A stretch of 64,000 bases of DNA, taken from positions 1-64,000 of IMG/VR virus record IMGVR_UViG_3300046694_000196; one strand, 5' to 3'. Of the stretch, positions 7,769-15,414 are shown piece by piece. Numbering within the stretch: the first letter of the stretch is position 1; each line of letters begins with the position of its first letter. Made by a program: the position numbers and the translations under genes. This stretch comes from a virus. The notes beneath the pieces were generated by a model. The model made no database searches. It had not been told where the DNA came from and was given only the letters and a program-made list of their open reading frames with translations.

Positions 7769-9178
7769 ATGAAGAGCTTTCGAGACTACATACAGGAAGT
7801 CGAGGGTCCTCGCTCTGAGCTCGACAAGCTCGTCGTGAAGGAGCACCCGGTCAAGGTCACCGACTACCCCGTGAAAGACGACGGCCAGGCAGTCAAGACC
7901 AAGAAGGACAAGACCCGCGCAGCCGACCAGCAGGGCGGCAAGGGCGTGAAGGCCTACGCGGCAGACAACGGCGTCAAGACCGACCCGATGTCTGAGGTGC
8001 CGGTCTTCCAGTCGGGCCGCGCCTACTCCAAGCAACAGATCATGCAGTACTTCAAGCCCGAGGCCCGCTCTTACGACGAGGTGAAGGCCGGGTACATCGA
8101 CGACCTGAACACTATCGCGGCCGAGATCGACTCCCTCGCGGCCGAGCTCACGAAGTACTCCAAGGAGAAGAACTCCTGGGTGGACCAGTACAGCGTCAAG
8201 GCCCTGGTGCGTCAGCTCCAGGACTTCCGTGACGAGCTCAACTGCCAGGTCAACAACGCAAAGCCGCCCGAGGCCCTCAAGCTCAAGGAGGGGCTGGAGC
8301 TCCTGGAACTCTCCCAGGAGAGACTGAAGGACTACCAGGGCAAGGCCAAGGACAGCCACAGGAAGAACCTGAAGTGGACCTCCTTCAGCGCGGCGGCTCG
8401 CAAGAAAAACGACAAGCGCGTCCTGGGGCTCGTTAACGCCTGGAAGCGCATCAAGGAAGAAGTCGAAGAGATCGACGAGGTCTCTCGCGAGCGTCTCAAG
8501 GCGTACGTGGCCGCGTCCAACAAGGACGCGAACAAGCACGACGCCAAAGCCGGCGAAGAGCTCGCGAACAGCGACTCCCTCCGAGCTCTCAAGCACCTGG
8601 CGAAGGTCGCTAAGCGAGTGAACGGCATCGCCCGCGCGCAGGGGAAGCTGAAGGAGTCCTTCGCTTCCGTGCAGAAGAAGATCTCGTCCTCAGAGCACCT
8701 GCCCATGAAGAACGCGGGGGCCATCCTCGCGAGTGCTTCGCGCAACGCTTCTGCCGAGGCAAAGCGCAAGAACCCGAAGCTCAAGCGAGTCAAGGAAGAA
8801 TTCGAAGAGGCCGTGACGCTGACACTCGACGAGGTCTCCAAGCAGAGACTCGGCGCCTATATCAAGAAAGCTAAGGACGATCATGCCCAGCGTTGGATCG
8901 ACATCAAAGGCTTCAAGGGCGGCAAAGTTCACAAGATTGCCAATCGTAGCAAGGGCATCGACAAGGCTGTCGACAAGCTGACCAAAGAAGACGTCAACGG
9001 TACGGCACCGGCTCCAGCAGACGGCGGCTCTCCCGAGGGACGCAAGCGCATCAAGAAGAACAAGGAGAAGCTCTCGGGCGTCTCGTTCCGCGAGTTCGCA
9101 GAGTCCTTCAAGGAACGCGTGCCGAAGCAGCTGCCCCGCAGGCCGAAGGGCACCAAAGAAGAGGAAGCGCGCAAGTGA
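7769..9178 (+). CDS. Prohead core protein with repeat motif, 469 aa
   Basis: The product begins MKSFRDYIQE, a start often seen in core proteins of T4-like phages. It is Lys/Glu-rich and helical. Three degenerate copies of the motif shared with the preceding gene occur: LELSQERLKDYQGKAK (about 179-194), DEVSRERLKAYVAAS (236-250) and LDEVSKQRLGAYIKKAK (353-369). After the last copy, a GGKVHKIANRSKGIDKAVDK segment matches the corresponding C-terminal module of the preceding protein. The stop overlaps the protease start. Likely an internal scaffold component cleaved during head maturation. Confidence 0.65.
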   Translation: MKSFRDYIQEVEGPRSELDKLVVKEHPVKVTDYPVKDDGQAVKTKKDKTRAADQQGGKGVKAYAADNGVKTDPMSEVPVFQSGRAYSKQQIMQYFKPEARSYDEVKAGYIDDLNTIAAEIDSLAAELTKYSKEKNSWVDQYSVKALVRQLQDFRDELNCQVNNAKPPEALKLKEGLELLELSQERLKDYQGKAKDSHRKNLKWTSFSAAARKKNDKRVLGLVNAWKRIKEEVEEIDEVSRERLKAYVAASNKDANKHDAKAGEELANSDSLRALKHLAKVAKRVNGIARAQGKLKESFASVQKKISSSEHLPMKNAGAILASASRNASAEAKRKNPKLKRVKEEFEEAVTLTLDEVSKQRLGAYIKKAKDDHAQRWIDIKGFKGGKVHKIANRSKGIDKAVDKLTKEDVNGTAPAPADGGSPEGRKRIKKNKEKLSGVSFREFAESFKERVPKQLPRRPKGTKEEEARK

Positions 9179-9843
9179 AGCTGATCACAGAACTCACCGA
9201 AGAGATCGGCTACGCTGAGCAGATCGACGAGGCCACTGGCAAGAAGCACCTCTACCTCGAGGGCATCTTCCTGCAGGCCGACATCAAGAACCGCAACGGC
9301 CGCATCTACCCGCTCGGCATCATGGAGAACGAGGTCAACCGCTACCTCAAGGAGAAGGTCGACAACGACACGGCCTACGGTGAACTTGGCCACCCGTCCG
9401 GACCGACGATCAACCCCGACCGCATCAGCCACCGCATAGTGTCCCTGAAGCGTGAGGGGACCAACTTCGTCGGCAAGGCCCGGGTGTCTTCTACGCCGAT
9501 GGGCAACATCGTGCGCGGGCTCATCGAGGACGGCGGCAAGCTGGGCATCTCGTCCCGCGGTATGGGCTCCCTCCGCGAGTCAGACGGCGCAGCGGGCAAG
9601 GGCATGTACGTACAGAGCGACTTCCACCTGGCCACTGCCGGGGACGTCGTCATCGACCCGTCAGCGCCTGACGCGTACCTGAACGGCGTCATGGAGAACG
9701 TGGACTGGGTGTACGACGAGCGGAACGGCTGGCGCGCCCTCGCGGTCGCAGAAGAGCTCAAGCGCGCGGTCCACTCAGACTACAAGCGGATCGACGAGGG
9801 CGCACTGCTCAAGTCTTTCTCGAAGTTCATGAAATCGCTCTAA
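9175..9843 (+). CDS. 21: Prohead core protease gp21
   Basis: The 222-residue serine protease processes scaffold and capsid proteins during prohead maturation. The herpesvirus-protease-like fold is signalled by GELGHP (catalytic His73) and GISSRGMG (catalytic Ser near 126), with the N-terminal LEGIFLQADIKNRNGRIYP block typical of gp21. The length matches T4 gp21 (212 aa). The GTG start overlaps the upstream stop (GTGA), so its translation is coupled to that of the core protein. It should cleave at (L/I)xE sites, and one candidate is visible in gp23. Confidence 0.96.
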   Translation: MKLITELTEEIGYAEQIDEATGKKHLYLEGIFLQADIKNRNGRIYPLGIMENEVNRYLKEKVDNDTAYGELGHPSGPTINPDRISHRIVSLKREGTNFVGKARVSSTPMGNIVRGLIEDGGKLGISSRGMGSLRESDGAAGKGMYVQSDFHLATAGDVVIDPSAPDAYLNGVMENVDWVYDERNGWRALAVAEELKRAVHSDYKRIDEGALLKSFSKFMKSL

Positions 9844-9855
9844 AGTTCAACCGGT

Positions 9856-9863
9856 TATAAATA
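9856..9863 (+). promoter_or_regulatory. T4-type late promoter for gene 22
   Basis: TATAAATA 14 bases after the gene 21 stop. Its position rules out the longer in-frame TTG start at 9871 for gene 22, because transcription would begin at about that point. Confidence 0.85.
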
Positions 9864-9891
9864 TTCAAAATTGAAGAAAAGGAGACCCTCG

Positions 9892-10830
9892 ATGGTCGAC
9901 AAGAACACACTCAATGAGTTCCAGGCTGACGGCGAGGCATCTTCGATTGCAGACCCGATCGAGACCGGCGCTAACGACCGCAAGGCCGACCTCAAGAAGA
10001 AGGCCGACCCGGTCGCCGACAAGGTAGCAGACCTGCTCGGCATCAACAAGGGTGAGAAGCTCCTTGACTCTGGCAAGACCCAGAAGCAGGCGCCGGCACG
10101 ACTCGCAGACAACCGCTCCGTGAAGGAGCACACCGACGAGCTGTTCGACGGTGAAGACTTCAGTGAAGAGTTCAAGGCCAAGGTGGCCGCAGTCTTCGAG
10201 GCAGCGCTCATCGAGCGAGTCAACGAGCTCAAGGAAGCGATCGAGGCCGAGAGCGCCGAGAAGCTCAAGGAAGAGATCACGGCGGTCGTCGAGCAGGTAG
10301 ACGCCTACCTCGACTACGCCGTCGAGGAGTGGCTCAACGAGAACGAAGTGGCCATCGAGACCAACACCAAGGTCGCCGTAGCCGAGTCGTTCATGGAAGG
10401 CCTCAAGGGCCTCTTCGAAGAGCACAACGTGGTCCTGCCTGAGGGCGGCATCGACGTACTCGAAGGCCTCGAGGCCCGCATCGCAGAACTCGAGCAGTCC
10501 CTGAACGAGTCCGAGGCTAAGAACATCGAGCTCGCTGACGCCATCAACGAGGCCAAGGCGACCGACGTCGTGGCCGAAGTATCCGAGGGCCTGACGGTCA
10601 CGCAGAAGGACCGCCTCGCGACCCTCGCAGAGTCCATCGAGTACTCCTCGGACGAAGAGTACCGCACCAAGCTCGTGGCCATCAAGGAAGGCCTCGTAGC
10701 GAAGAAGAAGGTCGACGGCGAACAGGCCCTCAACGAAGAGTTCACCGGCGAGGCCGTCAAGGAAGAGCCTAAGCTCGACCCGAACATGGCCAGCTACCTG
10801 GCGGCCGTGACTCGGTCGTTGAAGAAGTAA
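9892..10830 (+). CDS. 22: Prohead scaffold protein gp22
   Basis: A 312-residue, Glu/Lys/Ala-rich, mostly helical protein between protease and capsid, as for T4 gp22 (269 aa), the main component of the internal head scaffold. Long coiled-coil stretches are visible, for instance around residues 90-150 and 190-240. The ATG at 9892 is chosen because AAGGAG lies 7 bases before it and a late promoter lies just upstream. The scaffold is expected to be degraded by gp21. Confidence 0.92.
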   Translation: MVDKNTLNEFQADGEASSIADPIETGANDRKADLKKKADPVADKVADLLGINKGEKLLDSGKTQKQAPARLADNRSVKEHTDELFDGEDFSEEFKAKVAAVFEAALIERVNELKEAIEAESAEKLKEEITAVVEQVDAYLDYAVEEWLNENEVAIETNTKVAVAESFMEGLKGLFEEHNVVLPEGGIDVLEGLEARIAELEQSLNESEAKNIELADAINEAKATDVVAEVSEGLTVTQKDRLATLAESIEYSSDEEYRTKLVAIKEGLVAKKKVDGEQALNEEFTGEAVKEEPKLDPNMASYLAAVTRSLKK

Positions 10831-10834
10831 GAAT

Positions 10835-10842
10835 TATAAATA
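10835..10842 (+). promoter_or_regulatory. T4-type late promoter for gene 23
   Basis: TATAAATA 5 bases after the gene 22 stop and 27 bases before the major capsid start, giving the capsid gene its own strong late transcription. Confidence 0.87.
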
Positions 10843-10868
10843 TTGCAAAGGATCAAAGGGGAAACCAC

Positions 10869-12137
10869 ATGACCGAAGTCTCAAACCTACAGCGCCTGAA
10901 CGAGAAGTGGAAGCCCCTCCTCGAGCACGCTGAACTGCCAAAGATCGGCGACCTTCACCGCCGCAACACCGTAGCAGCACTGCTCGAGAACACCGAGATC
11001 GCCCTCCGCGAGGGTACCTCCTGGTCTCCGCAGTCCCTGATGGAAGCGACCCCGGTCAACGTCACCGGCAACGTCTCCAACTACGACCCGGTCCTCATCT
11101 CGCTGGTCCGCCGCGCTATGCCGAACCTGATCGCGTACGACATCATGGGCGTGCAGCCTATGACCGGTCCTACCGGCCTCGTCTTCGCGATGCGCTCGAA
11201 CTACGCGAACACGACCAACGCGGCGATCGCTGAGGCGTTCTACACCGAGTCGAACACCGCGTACTCCGGCACCGGCACCCACGCGGGCACGACCGGCACC
11301 GCGAACACCGCGAACTCCGGCGGCGGCGTGACTACCGCTAACATGGAAGTGAACACCGCTTTCGCGGAAATGAGCTTCACCATCGAACAGGTCTCGGTCA
11401 CGGCAAAGAGCCGCGCGCTGAAGGCCGAGTACTCGATGGAACTCGCTCAGGACCTGAAGGCGATCCACGGACTGGACGCTGAGTCTGAACTCTCGAACAT
11501 CCTGAGCTCGGAAATCCTCTCGGAAATCAACCGCGAGATGATCCGCACCCTCTACACCACCGCTGTTACCGGTTCTCAGACCGACACCGCAGTGGCCGGC
11601 ACCTACAACCTCGACACCGACGCCAACGGCCGCTGGTCTGTCGAAAAGTTCAAGGGCCTGATGTTCCAGATCGAACGCGAAGCCAACCAGATCGCGAAAG
11701 ACACCCGTCGCGGCAAGGGCAACATCGTCCTCTGCTCCTCGGACGTCGCCTCCGCTCTCCAGATGGCCGGCGTGCTCGACTACACCCCTGCCCTGAACAG
11801 CAACAACCTCCAGGTCGACGACACGGGTAACACCTTCGCGGGCGTCCTGAACGGTCGCTTCAAGGTCTACATCGACCCGTACGCCGGCGGAAACTACATG
11901 GTCGTGGGATACAAGGGCTCGAACACCTTCGACGCCGGACTGTTCTACTGCCCGTACGTTCCCCTCCAGATGGTCCGCGCTGTCGGCGAGAACTCCTTCC
12001 AGCCGAAGATCGGTTTCAAGACCCGCTACGGCGTGGTTGCGAACCCATACGCCCAGGGCGCGACCAAGGGCAACGGCGCAGTGACCGCGAACACGAATGT
12101 TTATTACCGGAGAACATTCATCAGCAATCTCATGTGA
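10869..12137 (+). CDS. 23: Major capsid protein gp23
   Basis: The 422-residue product is a T4-type major capsid protein with the HK97 fold. Typical segments are DPVLISLVRRAMPNLIAYDI (about 74-93), MTGPTGLVFAMR and, near the C-terminus, QPKIGFKTRYGVV. A candidate gp21 cleavage site, SLME followed by ATPVNV, lies after Glu59 and would remove a 59-residue helical delta domain, as T4 gp23 loses 65 residues. The Ala/Thr/Gly-rich segment at 125-165 is probably an exposed insertion. It has its own late promoter and is followed by an intrinsic terminator. Confidence 0.98.
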   Translation: MTEVSNLQRLNEKWKPLLEHAELPKIGDLHRRNTVAALLENTEIALREGTSWSPQSLMEATPVNVTGNVSNYDPVLISLVRRAMPNLIAYDIMGVQPMTGPTGLVFAMRSNYANTTNAAIAEAFYTESNTAYSGTGTHAGTTGTANTANSGGGVTTANMEVNTAFAEMSFTIEQVSVTAKSRALKAEYSMELAQDLKAIHGLDAESELSNILSSEILSEINREMIRTLYTTAVTGSQTDTAVAGTYNLDTDANGRWSVEKFKGLMFQIEREANQIAKDTRRGKGNIVLCSSDVASALQMAGVLDYTPALNSNNLQVDDTGNTFAGVLNGRFKVYIDPYAGGNYMVVGYKGSNTFDAGLFYCPYVPLQMVRAVGENSFQPKIGFKTRYGVVANPYAQGATKGNGAVTANTNVYYRRTFISNLM

Positions 12138-12154
12138 GGTAGCTAATCTAGTGT

Positions 12155-12186
12155 ATAAGGGCAGGTCATCCTGCCCTTATATTTGT
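12155..12186 (+). terminator. Intrinsic terminator after gene 23
   Basis: ATAAGGGCAG (12155-12164) pairs perfectly with CTGCCCTTAT (12171-12180) around a 6-base loop, followed by ATTTGTTT. It separates gene 23 from the homing endonuclease. Confidence 0.88.
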
Positions 12187-12242
12187 TTACTTATACACTA
12201 GGTTTGATATAATTATTCAAATCTCGTGATGATGGAGAAATT

Positions 12243-13079
12243 ATGAAATACACCGTCTATCAACTCACATCGCCGTCTAGCAAATCATACGTAGGATACA
12301 CCAAACTTAGTGCGTCCACACGATTTGACCAACACGTCAGGTCTTGGAAGAAATGGGTCAAAGAGGGCTCTCACCGGCAATGCGCGTCAAAACTTTTCTG
12401 CGCATTCAACAAGTATCCACCGCATGAATGGACAATAGAAATTCTACATGCAGTCGACAGTGATTCGCTCGTTCAAGAACTCGAGCGTGAAGAGATAGAG
12501 AGAAGGAACACAATCTCCGAGGGATACAACATGATTCCCGGCGGGCGTGGGGGCCTCGGAAAAGTCATGACCACGGAACAAAAGCAGAAAATTTCAAACA
12601 GCAGAAAGCAGTATTTCTCATCTGACGACGGTGACAAGTGGAAGAAAGAACTCTCTCAAAAATTCACAGAAGACAATCCTTGTAAGAAAGGAAACGTCCC
12701 GTGGAACAAGGGAAAGGCTGCGCCTAAGATTAGTGAGAGTCTAAAGAAATACCATGATGAAAAAATCTGGAGCGAAGAGGAGAGAGAACGCTCTCGTAAG
12801 AATGCGCATTCTCTATGGGAACGAGGAGTCTTTGATAACCGTCCTCTACCGACCGAAGAGACTAAACGAAAGATATCTGAAGCCGGAAAGGGTCGTAAGC
12901 AGACAGATTATCAGAAGCAAAGAGCGCGTGAGGCTAACAGTGGGAAAGTCTTATCAGACGAGACACGAAAAAAACTCTCAGAAAGAACTCTACAGATTTA
13001 TGTATGCCCGAAATGTGGTGTTACCGGAAAGAGCGGAGTTATGAAACGTTGGCACTTTGATAACTGTCGCTCAGTATAA
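12243..13079 (+). CDS. GIY-YIG homing endonuclease with NUMOD3 repeats and zinc finger
   Basis: A 278-residue free-standing homing endonuclease. The N-terminus has the GIY-YIG elements YTVYQLTSPSSKSYVGYTK (residues 3-21) and a conserved ..YNMIPGG.GG block near residue 96. Several NUMOD3-type DNA-binding repeats follow (for example GNVPWNKGKAAPKISESLKK and EETKRKISEAGKGRK). The C-terminus has CPKCGVTGKSGVMKRWHFDNC, a CxxC...HxxxC zinc finger. The gene is clearly more AT-rich than its neighbours, a sign of recent transfer. It lies between two terminators next to the capsid gene and is not inside a recognisable intron. Confidence 0.92.
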   Translation: MKYTVYQLTSPSSKSYVGYTKLSASTRFDQHVRSWKKWVKEGSHRQCASKLFCAFNKYPPHEWTIEILHAVDSDSLVQELEREEIERRNTISEGYNMIPGGRGGLGKVMTTEQKQKISNSRKQYFSSDDGDKWKKELSQKFTEDNPCKKGNVPWNKGKAAPKISESLKKYHDEKIWSEEERERSRKNAHSLWERGVFDNRPLPTEETKRKISEAGKGRKQTDYQKQRAREANSGKVLSDETRKKLSERTLQIYVCPKCGVTGKSGVMKRWHFDNCRSV

Positions 13080-13082
13080 ATA
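13075..13082 (+). promoter_or_regulatory. T4-type late promoter motif overlapping the endonuclease stop
   Basis: TATAAATA overlaps the stop codon of the endonuclease gene. No + strand gene follows; a terminator begins 35 bases later. It could produce a very short RNA or be a relic of a lost late gene. Confidence 0.5.
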
Positions 13083-13116
13083 CGTCAAAGAGTCCTTAAG
13101 GACCGAGAAAGAACTA

Positions 13117-13138
13117 GGGAGCCAAACGGCTCCCTTTT
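13117..13138 (+). terminator. Intrinsic terminator
   Basis: GGGAGCC (13117-13123) and GGCTCCC (13128-13134) pair around AAAC and are followed by TTTT. It ends rightward transcription before the convergent leftward operon. Confidence 0.88.
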
Positions 13139-13194
13139 CTGTACGTCCAAACTGGTGATCTGACGTCACTCTAGCAGTAAGCATGAGGAATCCA

Positions 13195-13326
13195 TCAGCT
13201 CTTTGAGTTTCCCAATTCTTGCCTCTCTATGCCATTATTATCATTGTGATATTCGTGGCAAAAGTAGAAGAACTCCCCAGTTTCACAGACTGTCGGCCGT
13301 TTACGCTCGGTGAACCAGCAGGAACT
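13195..13326 (-). other. Start-less conserved-looking reading frame, possible gene remnant
   Basis: In the -1 frame relative to the end of the gene at 13301-13462, 43 codons read SSCWFTERKRPTVCETGEFF and then YFCHEYH before a stop at 13195. Three Cys and two His residues and the aromatic-rich segment look like real protein (a small zinc-binding type). However, no ATG, GTG or TTG is available after the last upstream stop. It could be a decayed gene or be reached by frameshifting from the overlapping gene. This is weak evidence. Confidence 0.25.
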
Positions 13327-13462
13327 CTATCAGGTCTGCTGCACATTGCATGGCCGAGGTCGTCAGCTCGAACTGGTCCGACATGCTCGGGTCTTCGAGG
13401 TAGTCGAGCAGCTCTCGTAGAGTCCAGCCGTAGGACTCTGTCAATTCTTCAATCTCTTTCAT
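13301..13462 (-). CDS. Hypothetical acidic protein, 53 aa
   Basis: The last gene of the leftward operon. Its ATG directly follows the TGA of the gene at 13463-13927, so translation is probably coupled. The product (MKEIEELTESYGWTLREL...) is acidic and predicted helical, with no membrane segment. I do not recognise it. The short length keeps confidence moderate. Confidence 0.55.
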   Translation of the reverse strand: MKEIEELTESYGWTLRELLDYLEDPSMSDQFELTTSAMQCAADLIEFLLVHRA

Positions 13463-13927
13463 TCAACCCTGCTCTTTCTGCATCATCTTAGACTCACCGG
13501 GAGTGATGAACGTGAACGGCGGGGCTTCACCTGAGTCCATGCCCTCAGAACCGCCGGCTCCCTGCGACGTTTTTTTCTTGCCGAAGCGGATAATCTTCAA
13601 CCCGTCTGAAGCCTTCTTGGACTCCTCCTTGGTGGCTTCAGTGGCGGGGAACCTCACGAGTCGCGGCCGGTCCTCGCCCGAGAACAACAGAACGTAGTAG
13701 ACGTAGTCCTGGCCCTCGTTGCTGTAGAGGACCAGCGCCTCCTTGTCGTCAGGGACCAGGAACGAGTCCAGGGCATAGCCGACGTAGTTTACCGACATCG
13801 CCGTGACGTAGAAGCCCGCCGCGAAGACTACCAGCACGACCGGTATCAACAGTCGCCGGAACCAGGAGACTGCCAGCACCAGTGCGACAGCCGAGAGCAG
13901 TGTGTACGCGCCGAAGATTACCGTCAC
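13463..13927 (-). CDS. Membrane protein with two N-terminal TM segments and charged tail, 154 aa
   Basis: Residues about 3-22 and 27-45 are two hydrophobic segments separated by a short SWFRR turn. A soluble part follows with EALVLYSNEGQDYVYYVLLF and RLVRFPATEATKEESKKASD, then a basic linker (IIRFGKKKTSQG) and a flexible Gly/Pro-rich tail. The soluble segment resembles small membrane proteins I associate with other phages, but I cannot name a family. It is coupled by ATGA to the MotB/ExbD-like gene upstream and probably works with the channel pair. Confidence 0.7.
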   Translation of the reverse strand: MTVIFGAYTLLSAVALVLAVSWFRRLLIPVVLVVFAAGFYVTAMSVNYVGYALDSFLVPDDKEALVLYSNEGQDYVYYVLLFSGEDRPRLVRFPATEATKEESKKASDGLKIIRFGKKKTSQGAGGSEGMDSGEAPPFTFITPGESKMMQKEQG

Positions 13928-14475
13928 TTGATCATTCCCTTTGCTAGACTTACCTGAGTCGAGGTGTCGACGCTCGAGACCTTGCCCGTCGAGTCGACGT
14001 CGAACGACACGAGAGTGAACTCGTCGCCCGACCTAGACAGCTCCACTTCTTGTTCGGCCACTACCCTGTAGGGCATCAGTGAAGTGAGACTCAGCCTCAC
14101 TCTCGGGGGAGCGGTGTCGTGCCGGCCGTAGAGCATCACGTTAGCGACGTAGTGCCCCGGAGTGAGCGACCTCACGCTGATGACTTCGCGGCGGAGGACG
14201 TCTACTTTCATGGTGCCCATGTCGTCTACGTCGAGGGTTACGGACCCCTGGACCTTCTTCTGGTAGTTAGTCACCGACCCGTCGGGCTGCTGCAGCCAGA
14301 TATCCACGTCAGACGCGGAGTCTTTAGACCAGGTGCCCTCGAAGATGAACCTCGCGGCGTCTTGCACGTTCCCCTTGGCCTGGGGACTGTCGTCCATCAT
14401 GATGAAGAAGCAGAAGAACACCGCCAGGAGACACGTCAGCAGGTCGATGTACGCTATCGCGATGTGTCTAGGCAT
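13924..14475 (-). CDS. MotB/ExbD/TolR-like protein of a membrane proton-channel pair
   Basis: The 183-residue product has one N-terminal transmembrane segment in which YIDLLTCLLAVFFCFF (residues 9-24) follows the MotB/ZorB pattern of an Asp near the cytoplasmic end (Asp11) followed by a Thr/Leu/Phe-rich helix. In MotB, ExbD and ZorB this Asp carries the proton. The remaining about 155 residues are beta-rich with no OmpA-type peptidoglycan-binding motif that I can see, so its outer target is unknown. It overlaps the MotA/ExbB-like gene by 8 bases, as expected for subunits of one complex. The assignment rests on the single helix plus the neighbour. Confidence 0.6.
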   Translation of the reverse strand: MPRHIAIAYIDLLTCLLAVFFCFFIMMDDSPQAKGNVQDAARFIFEGTWSKDSASDVDIWLQQPDGSVTNYQKKVQGSVTLDVDDMGTMKVDVLRREVISVRSLTPGHYVANVMLYGRHDTAPPRVRLSLTSLMPYRVVAEQEVELSRSGDEFTLVSFDVDSTGKVSSVDTSTQVSLAKGMIK

Positions 14476-14875
14476 GCTCGTACACCCCGTAGCAGAGGTA
14501 CGCCTGCTGGCCCAGGAGCCAGGACAGGCCGACGCCGGCGGCGCCCGTGAGGAACACCGGGGCCAGCTCGACGAGCACGTTGGCCTTGAAGGTCGCGAGG
14601 TCTCCGGCGTGGGAGAACATCAGGATGAACCCGATGATCGTGCCGAGCAGCCCCAGGGCAGTGAGCTCGAGGCGCTGGAAGTTGACCGCCGCGAAGTTGG
14701 CAGCGCTGCCCTTGACGCCGAGGTAGACCGTACACGCCAGGTAGATCGCGATGATGAACAGAGAGACGTGGGTCTTCTCGTACTTCATGAGCAGGTTGAA
14801 CGCGTCATGGAAGTAGACCGCGTATGCCACGACGAAGGCCGTGACGGAGTTGAAAGTTACGTACCGCAGGTTCAT
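14468..14875 (-). CDS. MotA/TolQ/ExbB-like proton-channel protein, 135 aa
   Basis: A small membrane protein with three to four hydrophobic segments. The second half carries the family signature: LGLLGTIIGFILMF (about 74-87), a spacer, then APVFLTGAAGVGLSWLLGQQAYL (about 105-127). This corresponds to TM3/TM4 of MotA/TolQ/ExbB, whose helices surround the MotB/ExbD anchor and use the proton gradient. It is shorter than TolQ or ExbB (about 230 aa) and lacks a large cytoplasmic domain. Its ATG overlaps the upstream stop (ATGA), and it overlaps the ExbD-like gene downstream. Possible roles are listed in the findings. Confidence 0.68.
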   Translation of the reverse strand: MNLRYVTFNSVTAFVVAYAVYFHDAFNLLMKYEKTHVSLFIIAIYLACTVYLGVKGSAANFAAVNFQRLELTALGLLGTIIGFILMFSHAGDLATFKANVLVELAPVFLTGAAGVGLSWLLGQQAYLCYGVYEHA

Positions 14876-15225
14876 TCCGAGTTCCTCTCTTTGGAAAGCC
14901 TCAACTGGTCTTCTAGGACCGTGACTCTCTCGTCATAGATCCGGGCGTAAGTCTCGAGCTGCGAAGACCTGTGCTGCAGCCTCTTGACCTCATCGATGCT
15001 CTCCTTGTCTCCGACGACGTTGAAGCCGTTCCAGGACATACCGCACACCTCGTGCGAGTCGGCGAGTCCCATGAGCTTCGCGCGGAGCTCTGCCACTTCT
15101 TGCGACAGAGAAGTGATCTCGTCTGCCGCGGCGATCGCGGTGTCGACGTTCACCTCTATTGTAGAGTGACCCCTGGACGCGGCCTTAGAGGCCCAGCTGA
15201 ACAGGTCGTTGTGTACGCTCCCCAC
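14872..15225 (-). CDS. Coiled-coil protein, 117 aa
   Basis: GTG start at 15225 with AAGGA 6 bases before it. Residues about 35-55 (AADEITSLSQEVAELRAKL) and 80-115 form heptad-like coiled coils around a central segment with one Cys (HEVCGMSWNG). There is no membrane segment. It is coupled to the MotA/ExbB-like gene by an ATGA overlap and may be a cytoplasmic partner of the channel; this is inference from position. Confidence 0.7.
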   Translation of the reverse strand: MGSVHNDLFSWASKAASRGHSTIEVNVDTAIAAADEITSLSQEVAELRAKLMGLADSHEVCGMSWNGFNVVGDKESIDEVKRLQHRSSQLETYARIYDERVTVLEDQLRLSKERNSE

Positions 15226-15238
15226 TTAGTATCCTTTC

Positions 15239-15412
15239 TCAGTCGTCTCCGATGACGAACGCGAGGGCCGTCATCCACACAGTAAAGAACAGCAGGAACA
15301 TCCTGGCGTCGGGCGAAGAAAACGCGTCGAGCGGGTCCGCCGTGATGAACGTCCACGCGAGGTACGGTGAGACGAAACCGATCGCGGCGCGCACTGATCT
15401 GTGTACCTTCAT
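15239..15412 (-). CDS. Small membrane protein, 57 aa
   Basis: The start at 15412 has GGAGG 7 bases upstream. The sequence MKVHRSVRAAIGFVSPYLAW has a basic amphipathic start, and residues 37-54 (RMFLLFFTVWMTALAFVI) form a transmembrane helix. It lies two bases after the upstream gene in the stator-like operon. No family is recognised. Confidence 0.65.
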   Translation of the reverse strand: MKVHRSVRAAIGFVSPYLAWTFITADPLDAFSSPDARMFLLFFTVWMTALAFVIGDD

Positions 15413-15414
15413 AG

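Noticed and set aside
12754-13044. Second rightward frame inside the homing endonuclease gene
   Set aside because: It overlaps the NUMOD3 region in another frame and has no independent signals.
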